This document shows, piece after piece, positions 11,401 through 22,949 of a stretch of 64,000 nucleotides of DNA. Origin of the DNA: Duganella sp. BuS-21 (GTDB taxonomy: Bacteria > Pseudomonadota > Gammaproteobacteria > Burkholderiales > Burkholderiaceae_D); contig CP097466.1 in the NCBI GenBank assembly GCA_041874725.1, positions 1 to 64,000 of the forward strand, given 5' to 3'. How positions within the stretch are numbered: the stretch's first letter is position 1; every line of letters begins with the position of its first letter. The notes beneath the pieces were generated by a model. That model saw only the letters and a list, made by a program, of their open reading frames with translations. It was not told the DNA's origin and ran no database searches. A program made the position numbers and the translations under genes.

Positions 11401-12141
11401 TCAAGGATTGATTTCTTCGCCGTGCGGGTAGTGCTTGGAGGTTTCATACAACACCATGCCGTAGCTAATGATGGCGCCCTTCCAACCACTGCCCAAGAAA
11501 CTTACGATCACTTTCAGCAGCGATCTGGCGCGTCTGTCTTCGCCGCCGAGAACAATAGTGCGCTCCAGCGCTTCCGCAGGGATGTTGTAGCGGAAAACGT
11601 AAGGCAGTTGCTCCTTCATCGTCGAGACCACGTCTCTTAGCTTGATTGCTCCGCTCTCATCCGTTTTTAGCTCAATGGGATATTCATCGATGATCGGGTA
11701 GGCTTGGTCAAATGGTCCAGGCTTGGTGGTGTCGCGTTCCTTACCCGGATCTTTCGGACCGAATCCGCCGCCATTCCACATGTCTTGGTGTTCCTGCTTG
11801 AACATTGAGATGAGAATGTCCTCGTTTGCGGCTGTGCTCATGCTCTTATCGAGCAGTAGCGTTTTGTAGCCGATCAAGTCGAGGTCGATGCCTTTGCGGC
11901 CGGAAAGCTTGGTCAAGTGCTGGCCGAGTCGATCGCTGACGTTGTTGGCCTTGCCCACATACTTCGGAACACCTCCGTAATGAATCACGTACACTCCATG
12001 CTGGGAGTCGTTCTCCCGTTGATATTGCGCCAATTCCGATAGCGATTTTTTGTTAAGGATGGTTTCGTCCAAGCCCTCGAGCTTTTCTTTGAGCTGGAGA
12101 GAGACGGTTGTGAGGAAGTCGAAAACGTAGAGGGAATGCAA
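11401..12141 (-). CDS. Eco29kI-family GIY-YIG restriction endonuclease
   Basis: A 246-residue protein with the GIY-YIG core rendered as GVYVIHYGG...KYVGKAN, followed by the helix bearing DRLGQH, a downstream acidic position in ANEDILISMF, and the family-typical NGGGFGPKDPG...RDTTKPGPFDQAYPI region. Eco29kI enzymes are type II endonucleases cutting CCGCGG. Recognition of that site here is inferred from family only. The gene sits tail to tail with a C5 methyltransferase, the expected partner, and near a broken vsr, the expected accessory. Restriction genes and flanks are less GC-rich than the surrounding chromosome. Confidence 0.82.
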   Translation of the reverse strand: MHSLYVFDFLTTVSLQLKEKLEGLDETILNKKSLSELAQYQRENDSQHGVYVIHYGGVPKYVGKANNVSDRLGQHLTKLSGRKGIDLDLIGYKTLLLDKSMSTAANEDILISMFKQEHQDMWNGGGFGPKDPGKERDTTKPGPFDQAYPIIDEYPIELKTDESGAIKLRDVVSTMKEQLPYVFRYNIPAEALERTIVLGGEDRRARSLLKVIVSFLGSGWKGAIISYGMVLYETSKHYPHGEEINP

Positions 12142-12221
12142 TGAGGCCAGCCTTTCGTCCGTGGTGCGAAATGTGGAAATGCTGGGTTATGCTACCTCAT
12201 CGTTCTGCGCCAAGGAAGTCT

Positions 12222-12488
12222 TCAAGACGACGAGAATGTTCCTAGCGTAGAGATAAGGGCGGCTCCACAGCTGGTCTTGTCGCCGTCATAGGCGACGGCC
12301 TTACCATTAATTTGATGTTTAAAGTTTCCCCTAACAATTACGCAGTTCTGGTGCCCCGTGATCGGACAGATACACTTGTCTCCGACTAGCGCAACCGGTT
12401 TGCCGCTGACGGTAAAGTGGGGCGCACCGCTCTCGAGAACTTTACCGCCATGGGAAGTGGGATCGCCGAGTCTTACTACATTTGGCAT
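12222..12488 (-). CDS. PAAR-domain T6SS spike-tip protein
   Basis: An 88-residue protein made only of a PAAR domain: MPNVVRLGDPTSHGG at the start, then GKPVALVGDKCICPITGH and KAVAYDGDKTSCGA, with the spaced Cys/His residues that bind the tip metal. PAAR proteins cap the VgrG trimer and help load effectors. It is the last gene of the minus-strand block vgrG-lipase-immunity-paar, so it is probably the tip for the effector module encoded upstream. Confidence 0.9.
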   Translation of the reverse strand: MPNVVRLGDPTSHGGKVLESGAPHFTVSGKPVALVGDKCICPITGHQNCVIVRGNFKHQINGKAVAYDGDKTSCGAALISTLGTFSSS

Positions 12489-12515
12489 TTGAAGCTCCTG
12501 AAGTAAATAAACAAG

Positions 12516-13556
12516 TCATCGCACAGGGCGACGACGCAGGCTGGACGATATTTTTTCCCACAAAGCCAGTGCTTCAGCATCGGACAAACTGGAATTGACA
12601 GGCTCACCTGGTCGGCCAAGACCAGTATCAAGTTCTAACACCAGACTTGGCAGGTAAACATCGCTGTTACTAGCAAGAGACTCCCACATAAAGCCGTGTG
12701 CTTTGGTGCCATTTTCTTCCCGCACGCGCTGAAGCACCTCTTCTCCCGCTACGCCATTTATCGTGCGCGGGCCGACATGAAAATCGTGGAAGTTCAGTGG
12801 ATGTTCTCGTTGTATAGGGCTATTTTCATGTCTCTGCAACAAAGTTCTATGGATGTTGATCCCGGCGGAAGAGCTCAAGGAAAGCGCTAAGTCAGGTTGC
12901 TCTTCTGTTCCTAGAAACACAGATACATATTCGTAACTCTCTATCGTTAGAGGATCAAGAATAAGTCCGTGGTCAAAGCAAAAGCCTGATTCCGAAGGAA
13001 TTTCCGACTCGGAAACTGATCGAAGTTGAAGTAGGATCTTCTCAAGTTCATCAATTTTCGAAGGGTCTCGAAATTCCGCCTGAAACTCATAACTAACACC
13101 GTTTGATCTAGCGAGTGCATCTATCGCTACTGATTCTGAAATGATCTCCTTGCCAGACCTCATCAGCGTGCTCCACTTTCGATCGAAAAGAAAAATGCTT
13201 CCCTTCACATGTTCATTGCTAACGTCACGAAAAATCTCAAGCGAAGCGCCGCCACGTTCATTTTTTAGGGCGTCTAGCGAGCCTTTTTTTTGTCGAACGC
13301 GGGCGTAAAACTCCTCATTGCTTTCTTGGGTCGTTGACACATTCCAACCCGAGACTCTGGCGGGCCGATAGCTAACGACAGCATACAGTGGGACATCCAA
13401 AACGAAGCGCCCAACGCATACAGATTTCATCGGCAATACCTTAATCGCGTCACTCATTTTTTTTTCCTCCGATTCGTGATGCCTCCACCATAATTTCGCT
13501 AGTGCACACGCTGCCAAAACAACGACAAGAATGATTGTTATGCGACGGGCCTTCAT
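12516..13556 (-). CDS. Tli4-like T6SS lipase immunity lipoprotein
   Basis: A 346-residue protein with an N-terminal hydrophobic segment (MKARRITIILVVVLAAC) ending in a lipobox-like LAAC, so it is probably a periplasmic lipoprotein or membrane-anchored. The body (VCVGRFVLDVP near 48; repeated alpha/beta halves; GLGRPG and LWEKISSSLR at the end) resembles the two-domain Tli4 immunity family. Its start overlaps the stop of the lipase gene by 4 bases (ATGA), indicating translational coupling of toxin and antidote. The gene is intact although the toxin gene is split by an insertion sequence. It is AT-richer than its surroundings, as is common for swapped effector modules. Confidence 0.75.
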   Translation of the reverse strand: MKARRITIILVVVLAACALAKLWWRHHESEEKKMSDAIKVLPMKSVCVGRFVLDVPLYAVVSYRPARVSGWNVSTTQESNEEFYARVRQKKGSLDALKNERGGASLEIFRDVSNEHVKGSIFLFDRKWSTLMRSGKEIISESVAIDALARSNGVSYEFQAEFRDPSKIDELEKILLQLRSVSESEIPSESGFCFDHGLILDPLTIESYEYVSVFLGTEEQPDLALSLSSSAGINIHRTLLQRHENSPIQREHPLNFHDFHVGPRTINGVAGEEVLQRVREENGTKAHGFMWESLASNSDVYLPSLVLELDTGLGRPGEPVNSSLSDAEALALWEKISSSLRRRPVR

Positions 13557-14361
13557 ATAGCCCTCTGCAGAAGCTTTACGATGAGGTGCTGTGTTAAAGC
13601 CAGCATCGCCTTGCTCTTATACGCGCCTTGATGTTCATAGCCAGCAGTCCGGAAAACATGTGGAATATTCCCAGCCGGTCCATCACCCGATGTGGACGGC
13701 ACCGTGCCGTCACCCTTTTCATTCTGGCTGCTGGGTTCAAAAAACAACATGGGCCCTTTCGTGATTGTCACGTTCCGCGCGCCACTGAAAGTATGGCTAT
13801 CGATGGTTCCAGTTTGGAGCTTAGGAGGAGAAACAGCCGTGCTGGCCATGGCAATCCAATGACACTTACCGAACGAAAGTTGATGAGGATCTGCACAATA
13901 GAATGCTGCACTATTGGGGTGGTAGTAAGTACCGAGCAGCTTCGTATGAAACCTCTCAGCTTGCTCGATAGCTTTCTCAACTCGCTCTTCTATCACATCG
14001 GGAAATTTTCTCGCCGGATCGGCCAATCGTATGTTGATTGCGCGATACCAGCATTCAAAATCTCTATAGAATTTGTAAGGATTTTTGTCCGGAAAATTAA
14101 GCTCCACGGTGTATGGCTCTGCCGGAAGATTTATCTGCGCGAAGAGCCACTTCGGATAAAGGTGGTTAGGCAACAACTCTAACGGCCCTGGAGAAAGGGC
14201 AAGAACCGGGGTAGTCTCATCTGTGGTGCTACCCGCGATTTCCGCGAATTTTTCCATCGCATAGTTATCGAGCATCCCTTTACTTGGGCTTCTAGATTCA
14301 GTCCCGCAAGCCAACCTCCTATAACAGGCAGGCGCTCCCCATGCAGGCATCACGCCATGCA
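13553..14361 (-). pseudogene. T6SS lipase effector, 3' part (interrupted by IS21-family element)
   Basis: The C-terminal portion of an alpha/beta-hydrolase lipase, cut off from its N-terminal part by the element at 14362-16417. Deleting the element plus one ATGCA copy rejoins the frame exactly, giving VVHGVMPAWGAP across the junction. This part carries the likely acid and histidine of the catalytic triad (NEKGDGTVP and AGYEHQGAY near the end). The upstream part carries the Ser. The open frame continues a short way into the element (to 14458), but that would give a product lacking the nucleophile. The lipase presumably attacked membrane phospholipids of rival cells, since it lies between vgrG and a Tli4-like immunity gene. 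Confidence 0.88.
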
Positions 14362-14462
14362 TGTCAGCAGCGGTTGTAAACTGATACACAGCAGCGATTG
14401 AAAACTGATACACCGATTTGAGAAGATGGCTGCTTTGCGGAGCAGCCTTGAAACCCAACGAG

Positions 14463-16309
<1,847 letters not shown>

Positions 16310-16417
16310 AAGGGTTATGAAAAGAGATAAAATCCAGCGTGTGCTGGTGACGGAGGTGTATCAGTTTTAAATCGCTGCGGGCGTCAAAACTGTATCAGTT
16401 TTCAATCGCTGTTGACA

Positions 16418-17254
16418 ATGCACAACGCCCACTATTTTCTCTGGAATTTTTCTTGCACAAGCGCGCGCCACTAGCCCCCCCATGGAGTGGGTGACTAACA
16501 TGACCTTGCTGCACTGATGCTGTTTTTCTCCCCAATATGCAATGATCGATTCGATCCGCTCCCGTAAGTGCTCCGCAGATCTTTCATTCGACTGTAGCCA
16601 GTTATACCCAAAGCCATAGACGGGGTATTGGTAAGCAGAGAACTTCTTTAACTCCTCTTCAGAGATGGGGCTGCCGATACCATCAGGCGTGGTACCCCAA
16701 TCTTTGCGATCAAAGTCATTGATGACGATCCAGGCCGACTTCATCTCGACTTTTTCTGGCGAAATCTTGAAAGTGCTATTAAGATTTTTCTCCAATACAG
16801 AAAGCAAACTGCCATAGCTGCCAGCGTGGATTTCCCCCCAGCCACGGGCTCTACAGGCATTCTCATTAATAGTTTCTGGTATGTCGCTGATCGCGCCACC
16901 AGGGTCAACCTCCAAAGTATCCCCATCAAGAATCTGCTGACGGATTGAGGGATCACGTTGGCTCCATTTTTGCGCCTCTTTGTAGCCTGCTACTTTTCCG
17001 TTTGGGGGACGCCAAGCCGCTTCACCCGGTTTCAGCACTGTGTTCTTTCTTGGTCCAGCCGCACGGGCCCTTAGATTGCTCCCCATAATCCCAGCGATAA
17101 CGATGACAGGAATTACCTTGCTTGGCGGGACCGCGATAGAAGCGCGGGTCGTGTTAGCCTTTGGAGTCATTACTGTACGAGCGAGCAGGTTACCCGTCTC
17201 GTCGGTTGTGACCGGCACGGGACGAGTTGGTTCGGAATTGCCATTCTTAGTCAT
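16418..17254 (-). pseudogene. T6SS lipase effector, 5' part (interrupted by IS21-family element)
   Basis: N-terminal part of an alpha/beta-hydrolase fold lipase beginning MTKNGNSEPTRPVPV, with the oxyanion-region motif VIVIAGIMGSNLRA and the nucleophile elbow VTHSMGGLVAR. After VVHC the frame enters the IS21 element and stops inside it (16367). Together with 13553-14361 it rebuilds one in-frame gene of about 548 codons. It follows vgrG by 18 bases on the same strand, as expected for a VgrG-delivered cargo. The disruption leaves immunity and PAAR intact, so the strain should still be protected but cannot make this toxin. Confidence 0.88.
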
Positions 17255-17272
17255 GAGGTAAGCTCCAGATCG

Positions 17273-20032
17273 TTAAGCGTCTTCAGGGAAAATCGTTACT
17301 TCGATATCTCCTATCTCCTTGCCAGTTGCGAGGCTGGTCCTTCCCTCCGCGTCCGTAACGCCTTCAACACTGCTACCATCTGGAAGATCCAATCGATAGC
17401 GCCGGCCAACTATCGGTTCTCCTGTCTGTGACTGAAAGAGGATTACTCGCTCATCGGTTTCAACTTCCGTGCTAGGAAACTTGATCTCATTTACATCGCC
17501 GCCACCACCTGTTGTATGAGTGAACTTTGAAGACTTGATCGCGTGGACACCTTTACTCTGCTGAGTAATCTCACCATTTCCGACATTAACTTGAGCTCCT
17601 TTGGCCGCGATCTTCACTTCTGGCGACATGATCTCAATCCCTTGGCCGGCACTGATCTTGATCTTCCCAGTTGCCGTCAGTTCGATATCACCATTGTGTG
17701 CCTGAACAAGCACGTTTCCCTTAGCCGCTACTAGCTTCATTCCTAAGCCGTGAGCAAACACGCTTACACTCTTCAAGGCCCGCACAAAGACGTTTTTTCC
17801 TCCTGAAAGCTGTATATCGCTAGAGCAGACCAGATCGAGGTTTGTTTGCGCTCCGATGGCTATATTTTTTTCACTTCCGAGAAGAATCCCATCAGGCGCA
17901 CTGCCGACAAGAATTCCGAGTTTTTCACCAACGCTCCAATTTCTTACGCGCTCAACAAGAGAAGACAATTGCGGGCTGCCGGCAGCATCCGAGGCGTGGC
18001 TCTTTGCAAGAGAGGAAAGCTGATCGGCAATACTATTTAGTAGCTCTGCTGTGCCTATCAATTCTGCTCTTGCCAACTGATCGCCAGAACCATCTAATCT
18101 GGCCGCAAGCAATATGCCATTTTCAGCCCGCACTGAAATCGACTCCGCTGTAATGAGCTCGGCTCCCTCACCTCGAGGACAACTACTGCCATTTTTTCCG
18201 GAAGCCGTGAGAAAGCCTAAATTCAACTCGCTATCCGCGTGATCGCTTGATAGCTGGGCGCTGATTTGACCGTTGGTGTCATCAAACCGAAGCTGGTTGG
18301 CTCTACCGCCTCGTATTTCGCGACTCTTAATTCCGGATAAGTAGCGAGCTCTCGGGAGAGCATCCGAGCCGCTCAGGGCTGGAGGCTCGGCATCTTGGTT
18401 ATAAAGTTGAGCGACAATCACCGGCTTGTCTGGATCGCCACCAAGGAAGGCGACTAGCACCTCGGTGCCTATACGCGGGAGACCGACGGTTCCGCATTGC
18501 TTAAGCGGTCCTGGCCCATTGCCAGCCCAGTTGGAAGCCACACGTACCCAAGCGGAATCGGTTTGGGTATCCGATGCGCCTGAGCCGGCGGCTTGTTCGT
18601 GGTCCACGGGGCGGGTGCCGGGGAAGCGGATTTTTACGCGGCCCATCTGGTCGCAGTGGACTTCTTCGCCCTTCGGGCCGACCACGATCGCGCTTTGCAT
18701 TTGCGCTTGCGGCAGGTCCGTGCGCGGGTCGTAGGCGGGGACGATGGGTATGCCGCGCCGCACCGCCGTGAACTGGATGTGCATGCGCAGCGGTCCACTG
18801 ACCACTTTGTCGGCCACGTCGCGCTGCATCAGCAGCTCCTGCGCGCCGGCCATCCAGCGGCTGCGGGTGAACAGGCGTTCCACGCGCAGGGCCAGCGCCT
18901 TCGGCAGGTTGTTCTGCGCCGTGACTTGCAACGCTGTGACGACGAAGTCGCGCTCCTCCGGCGCGTGTTCGTCCACCTCTGGATGCTCGGCCAGCGTGAA
19001 GTATTCGCCGGCGCACAGGTCGCGCACGCTGCCTTCGCCGTGGAAGCATTTGGATTCGTAGTCGTGGCGACGCATGCTCACCTGCCCCAGGCGGCACAGG
19101 TCTTCGTTGTCGTCGCCAGCGTGCGGCGTCAGGATTTGGTAGTCGTCCAGCGTGGCGGCCAGTTCGTTGCCGCTGGGGCCCTGATCGATGCCGCTGCGGA
19201 GTTCCGCCATCATGAAGTCGCGGCCCTGGACGTTGCGGTAGTCCCAGCTGTGCCGCGTCACCACGCCCGGCTGCAGGCTACGCACCGCGCTCCATGCGGT
19301 GATGGTGTCCCGTTCTTCGGTGGCGGCGTCGCGGTGGTAGCGGATGGTGCCGGCGGCGTTTTCGCGCAGGCTGTCAGCGCGGTTGAACAGCACCATAATG
19401 TGCATCGGCCCTTCGCTTTCGCCGTCGGAACGGAAGTACCAGCCGATGCCGCGCCGCTTGAGCAGGCGCCGGATGAAGTGCGCGTCCGATTCGTTGTGCT
19501 GCATGGTGAATTCGCGCTTGGGGTATTCGCGGATGTGGAAGGCTTCGTCCGTTTCGTGCCTGAAGCAGATGCCGAGGATGGGGCTTTTGTGTCGCCATTC
19601 GTTGAGGATGCGCTGGACGATCTCCACTTCGTCCATGTTGCGGAACACGCGCGTGTTGGTGCGTTTTTCCAGTATCGCCAGCGCGTCGCGCAGCACCAGC
19701 TGGTAGCTGGCCAAGCCGCCGTCGCTGTCGCCGGAGCTGGCCTCGGTAACGATGCCACACACACTGCGCAGGTCGCCCCGGTCGGTGACGAATTGCAGCG
19801 CCGCCGGCACGGCGATCATTTCCTTCAACGCCAGGTGGACGCTGGCCGAGACACATAGCACGCGGTATTCGATGCCGCCGCAGATGGTCTCCGAGCCAAA
19901 TACGCGCTGCGGCAGCAGCATGTCGTCGTTGATGCCGCCCGGCAGATCGAGCCGCAGGCGCAGCGGCCGGGTGCTGGTCACCAGTTCCTTGGCGAGGCTC
20001 ATGAAGCCGAAGAAGTCGTTGTCGCTTTCCAC
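17273..20032 (-). CDS. vgrG: T6SS spike protein VgrG
   Basis: A 919-residue Vgr-family spike with gp27/gp5-like N-terminal domains (FGFMSLAKELVTSTRPLRLRLDLPG at the start is the phage-GpD-like region), the OB-fold segment DQMGRVKIRFPGTR...SAWVRVASNWAG, the PRIGTEVLVAFLGGDPD(K)P signature, then a DUF2345-type beta-helix needle rich in TGKIKISAGQ-like turns. The extreme C-terminus (about 860-919, VILFQSQTGEPIVGRRYRL...GVTDAEGRTSL) is a transthyretin-like extension, the type that docks PAAR or cargo. Codon use changes inside the gene: the first roughly 480 codons are very GC-rich, the rest clearly AT-richer like the effector genes downstream, suggesting recombination of the tip with its cargo. 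Confidence 0.95.
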   Translation of the reverse strand: MESDNDFFGFMSLAKELVTSTRPLRLRLDLPGGINDDMLLPQRVFGSETICGGIEYRVLCVSASVHLALKEMIAVPAALQFVTDRGDLRSVCGIVTEASSGDSDGGLASYQLVLRDALAILEKRTNTRVFRNMDEVEIVQRILNEWRHKSPILGICFRHETDEAFHIREYPKREFTMQHNESDAHFIRRLLKRRGIGWYFRSDGESEGPMHIMVLFNRADSLRENAAGTIRYHRDAATEERDTITAWSAVRSLQPGVVTRHSWDYRNVQGRDFMMAELRSGIDQGPSGNELAATLDDYQILTPHAGDDNEDLCRLGQVSMRRHDYESKCFHGEGSVRDLCAGEYFTLAEHPEVDEHAPEERDFVVTALQVTAQNNLPKALALRVERLFTRSRWMAGAQELLMQRDVADKVVSGPLRMHIQFTAVRRGIPIVPAYDPRTDLPQAQMQSAIVVGPKGEEVHCDQMGRVKIRFPGTRPVDHEQAAGSGASDTQTDSAWVRVASNWAGNGPGPLKQCGTVGLPRIGTEVLVAFLGGDPDKPVIVAQLYNQDAEPPALSGSDALPRARYLSGIKSREIRGGRANQLRFDDTNGQISAQLSSDHADSELNLGFLTASGKNGSSCPRGEGAELITAESISVRAENGILLAARLDGSGDQLARAELIGTAELLNSIADQLSSLAKSHASDAAGSPQLSSLVERVRNWSVGEKLGILVGSAPDGILLGSEKNIAIGAQTNLDLVCSSDIQLSGGKNVFVRALKSVSVFAHGLGMKLVAAKGNVLVQAHNGDIELTATGKIKISAGQGIEIMSPEVKIAAKGAQVNVGNGEITQQSKGVHAIKSSKFTHTTGGGGDVNEIKFPSTEVETDERVILFQSQTGEPIVGRRYRLDLPDGSSVEGVTDAEGRTSLATGKEIGDIEVTIFPEDA

Positions 20033-20043
20033 GTTGTCTCCTG

Positions 20044-20979
20044 TTAGCTGTGCAGCAGGTACATCAATTCGTCTCTGTCGCGCGTGGCCGGCTTGCTGAG
20101 CAGGCGGGCGTTCACGCCCAGCCGGTGCTGTCCATCGAGGCTGGTGCCTTGCATGTCGGCGGCGCGCTGGATCAGGTGAACTTCGTAGGTGATGCCAACG
20201 CCGCAGTGCAGGTCGAGCATGGCGGCCAGCTTTCGTGCGGCGTCGCCTCCGGGTAGAAATTGTTCGTACGTTTCGCTATTTAGTGGGCCGATGCGCAGGC
20301 GCGCGCGGGCGTCGCAGCGGTACAGGCGTTGGCCCAGCATCACGCCGTCTTGCAGGCTGACGTTGGCGCGTCCCAGGCTGGCCTGGTCTTCGGCGGGCAA
20401 GGCCTGCCACTCGCCCACCAGTTGCTCCACCTCGATGGGGACGCCGAAGTATTCGGTGTAGACGCCGGCCATCATCGGTGCGGAGACGGTTCTGCTGCGG
20501 ATCTGCGCCGCGTAGAAGGCCAGCGTTTCGCGTTCGATCAGCTCCGGCGTCAGGTGCGCGCCGGCCAGCGCGGTCAGGGCGTTCAGCAGTCCTTCATTTT
20601 CGTCCGGCCGGTTTCTGGCCCAGGCCTGGTAGAACAGGGATAGCGGCCGGTGCGAGAAGATATCAAGGAAGGCGCGCGGGCCGCCGTCGTTGCTGTTCCT
20701 TTCATGGAGGCCGATGCGCTCCGAGTAGTGCAGCGGCAGCACGCCCTGGCTGCCCAGCATGCCCATGAAGGCCGGCGTCACGCGCACGCCGCTGTCGTCG
20801 CTGCTGATGTTTTCCAGCTGGTTGGGCGGGAAGCCCATTGACAGCCGGTTGCGGAAGCGCGCGCTGCCCGGCCGCCAATGTTCGATCAGCCGTACCGCCT
20901 GAAAGAATTCGAAGCGATGCGGTTCGTTGAGCAGGGTGCCGATCAGGCCAGAATCAAAGCGCCGTTGCGAGGTGGGCAT
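20044..20979 (-). CDS. tssG: T6SS baseplate subunit TssG
   Basis: Baseplate wedge component (formerly VasB/ImpH). The start chosen is MPTSQRRFDSGLIGTLL at 20979, giving 311 residues; the frame is open further upstream but those residues are an out-of-frame shadow of tssF. The typical features are FEFFQAVRLIEHW near 26, RFRNRLSMGFPPNQLENI, and the C-terminal RLGVNARLLSKPATRDRDELMYLL. It overlaps tssF by 37 bases and precedes vgrG by 11 bases, so tssF-tssG-vgrG form one transcription unit. Confidence 0.94.
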   Translation of the reverse strand: MPTSQRRFDSGLIGTLLNEPHRFEFFQAVRLIEHWRPGSARFRNRLSMGFPPNQLENISSDDSGVRVTPAFMGMLGSQGVLPLHYSERIGLHERNSNDGGPRAFLDIFSHRPLSLFYQAWARNRPDENEGLLNALTALAGAHLTPELIERETLAFYAAQIRSRTVSAPMMAGVYTEYFGVPIEVEQLVGEWQALPAEDQASLGRANVSLQDGVMLGQRLYRCDARARLRIGPLNSETYEQFLPGGDAARKLAAMLDLHCGVGITYEVHLIQRAADMQGTSLDGQHRLGVNARLLSKPATRDRDELMYLLHS

Positions 20980-22778
20980 CGCAGCAACTCCTTTCCGCTC
21001 ACGTGGGACAGCACAACCAGGCGCGTGAAACTGTTCAGGTGTACGTGCAGGCCGAATAAATGGTCCAGCACCTGCGCGAAGGCGTGAATGCCGGTGCCGG
21101 CGTAGGCTTCTTCGTCCAGCGATACATATACCTCGATGCCGCGCAGGTAAGCACTCCCTTGCGTCTGCCGTATCCATGCGGTGGCAGCACGATGAGACAG
21201 TGCGGCGACGCCTTCAATCATGCGCTGCGAGACGGTGCTGTCCTGCTGCGCATACAGGCGCAGCATGGTGGTCAGCGCGGGCAGGCCTTCCTGCGTCAGC
21301 GTGCGGTGGTTCAGGGACAGGTGGGCGATCAGGCCCCAGTGCTGCGACGACAGCCGGTGCGTTAATGTCGGCCGGCGCAGCATGCGGATCGGGAAGTTGC
21401 CGATGGCGCTTTCGGTACTGAGGTCGCCGCCGGCGCGTCCGTATTGCAGGCCGTGCGGCAGGTTGCGGTTGGTGCAGGTCAGGTGGACGGAGGCGGTGCC
21501 GTCTTCCACGCGCAGCGGCGAGAAGTCGCGGTCCACCAGCGAGATGGCGTGTTCAAGACCGTCCGTCATCAGTTCGTCGCGGTGGGAGAGCCAGTAACGG
21601 CCCTTGCGTTCGCCGGCGTCGCCGTGGCGCAGCGAATAGTAGGGGAAGAATTCGGTCACGTCGCTGCCGTCGCGCGATTTGCGCACCAGCTGCACGGTGT
21701 CGATGCTGTAGATTTCGCAGGTGTTACCGCTTGCTTCATCCGGTATCAGCGGGTAGCTGCTGTGCGTGTGGGTGATGCGGATCGGCGTGGCCGAATGCGG
21801 GAACAGGTTGATGATGGGAGTGCAGCCGAGCACCAGGTTCTCCGCCGAGAGGCTACGCAGGATGCGCGCCAGCTGGGTGTCCGGTAGCACGTCGGACAGC
21901 GCCAGGCGCAGGGTCAGGCGCGTGCAGTCTTCGGGCGCTTGCACGATCAGGGCGGCGAGGTCGATGTCGAAGAAGTCGAATTTTTCGGGGAAGGCGAAGT
22001 ATTCGCTCAGCAGGCGGTAGGCGCTCAGTTCGGACGGCGCCGCCGGCAGCAGCGCCTCGTCGTCGGCGAAGCCCACAGGGAACAGCGGCAGGCGGTCCAG
22101 CATGCGCCACTCTCCCGCCGCCTCGATGCAGGCGCAGGCGGCGCGCATGAACAGGGCATCGCGCAGGTTGGCGCAGAGCGAGGCTTCGCCGTCGATGAAT
22201 ACGCGCAGTGACGGCAGCTGCAGCGCGGCCAGCGAGCGCGCGGCGGCGCCGCTTTCGATGGTGATGCAGATGGCAGAAGCGGCGTCCGGCGGCAGCGACA
22301 GCGAGGACGGCGTCTGGATGTAGGTTTCAAACCAGGCCGCGCTGATGCTGACCGGCGCCACGGTGGCGTCGTAGACGGTGCGGAAGCGGCAGGCCGCAGC
22401 GCCCTGGCCCAGCGATTTCAGCGCCGTACCACGCAGCAGCACGGATACGCTGCCAATGTCGTTGACGCGCGCGTTGCTGTAGTCGATACGGGCAATCGAA
22501 CAGGCGGGCATAGGCCGCAGGTAGTGCGGGTACAGCATGCCGAGCAGCGCTTCGGTGAAGTTGGCATAGCCGTCGTTGAGCTGCTTGGCGACGCGGGCGT
22601 TGAGGAAGGCGGAGGCCTGGATCAGGCGCTCCACGTGCGGATCGGCGCAGGTTTCGCCGCGTATCTGCAGGCTGCCGGCGAGCTTGGGATAGCGCCCCGC
22701 AAACTCGGCGCCGGCGCGCCGCAGCATGCTTAACTCGCGTTCGTAATACGGCAGCAGTTTTTCCATCGTGGCATCCAT
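20943..22778 (-). CDS. tssF: T6SS baseplate subunit TssF
   Basis: Baseplate protein (formerly VasA/ImpG), 611 residues, normal length. It begins MDATMEKLLPYYERELSMLRRAGAEFAGRYPKLA, the classic TssF opening, and has PHVERLIQASAFLNARV, GMLYPHYLRPMPA and the C-terminal region LDHLFGLHVHLNSFTRLVV. It is the first T6SS gene of this block. No tssE, tssBC, hcp, tssJKLM or clpV is present in the window, so this is either an auxiliary cluster or the end of a split locus. Confidence 0.95.
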   Translation of the reverse strand: MDATMEKLLPYYERELSMLRRAGAEFAGRYPKLAGSLQIRGETCADPHVERLIQASAFLNARVAKQLNDGYANFTEALLGMLYPHYLRPMPACSIARIDYSNARVNDIGSVSVLLRGTALKSLGQGAAACRFRTVYDATVAPVSISAAWFETYIQTPSSLSLPPDAASAICITIESGAAARSLAALQLPSLRVFIDGEASLCANLRDALFMRAACACIEAAGEWRMLDRLPLFPVGFADDEALLPAAPSELSAYRLLSEYFAFPEKFDFFDIDLAALIVQAPEDCTRLTLRLALSDVLPDTQLARILRSLSAENLVLGCTPIINLFPHSATPIRITHTHSSYPLIPDEASGNTCEIYSIDTVQLVRKSRDGSDVTEFFPYYSLRHGDAGERKGRYWLSHRDELMTDGLEHAISLVDRDFSPLRVEDGTASVHLTCTNRNLPHGLQYGRAGGDLSTESAIGNFPIRMLRRPTLTHRLSSQHWGLIAHLSLNHRTLTQEGLPALTTMLRLYAQQDSTVSQRMIEGVAALSHRAATAWIRQTQGSAYLRGIEVYVSLDEEAYAGTGIHAFAQVLDHLFGLHVHLNSFTRLVVLSHVSGKELLRCPPRNGALILA

Positions 22779-22810
22779 CGCAAGATGGGCGCCCGACCGT
22801 CGGAACCGCC

Positions 22811-22891
22811 CAGGTTGTCGATCATGTCACGGGAGAAAACATGGCCTGTTGAGAAAGCGCAAGCCTGCTCATAAATACCAGTCATCGTTGC
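22811..22891. repeat. Direct repeat copy 1 (remnant of J-domain gene 3' end)
   Basis: About 80 bp starting CAGGTTGTCGATCATGTCA that match 23603-23681 (about 80% identical by eye), including GAGAAAGCGCAAG. In copy 2 the last 20 bases are the C-terminal codons and stop of the J-domain gene (PREDDWDY). In copy 1 the same place reads RNDDWYL-stop on the minus strand, so it looks like the relic of a second copy of that gene's 3' end. The rest of the 171-bp gap before tssF shows nothing else. Confidence 0.7.
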
Positions 22892-22949
22892 GTAGGAATG
22901 TTCGGCGCGACGTATTCTTCCGTCAATGAGCTTCAGATGCCCGAAAGAC

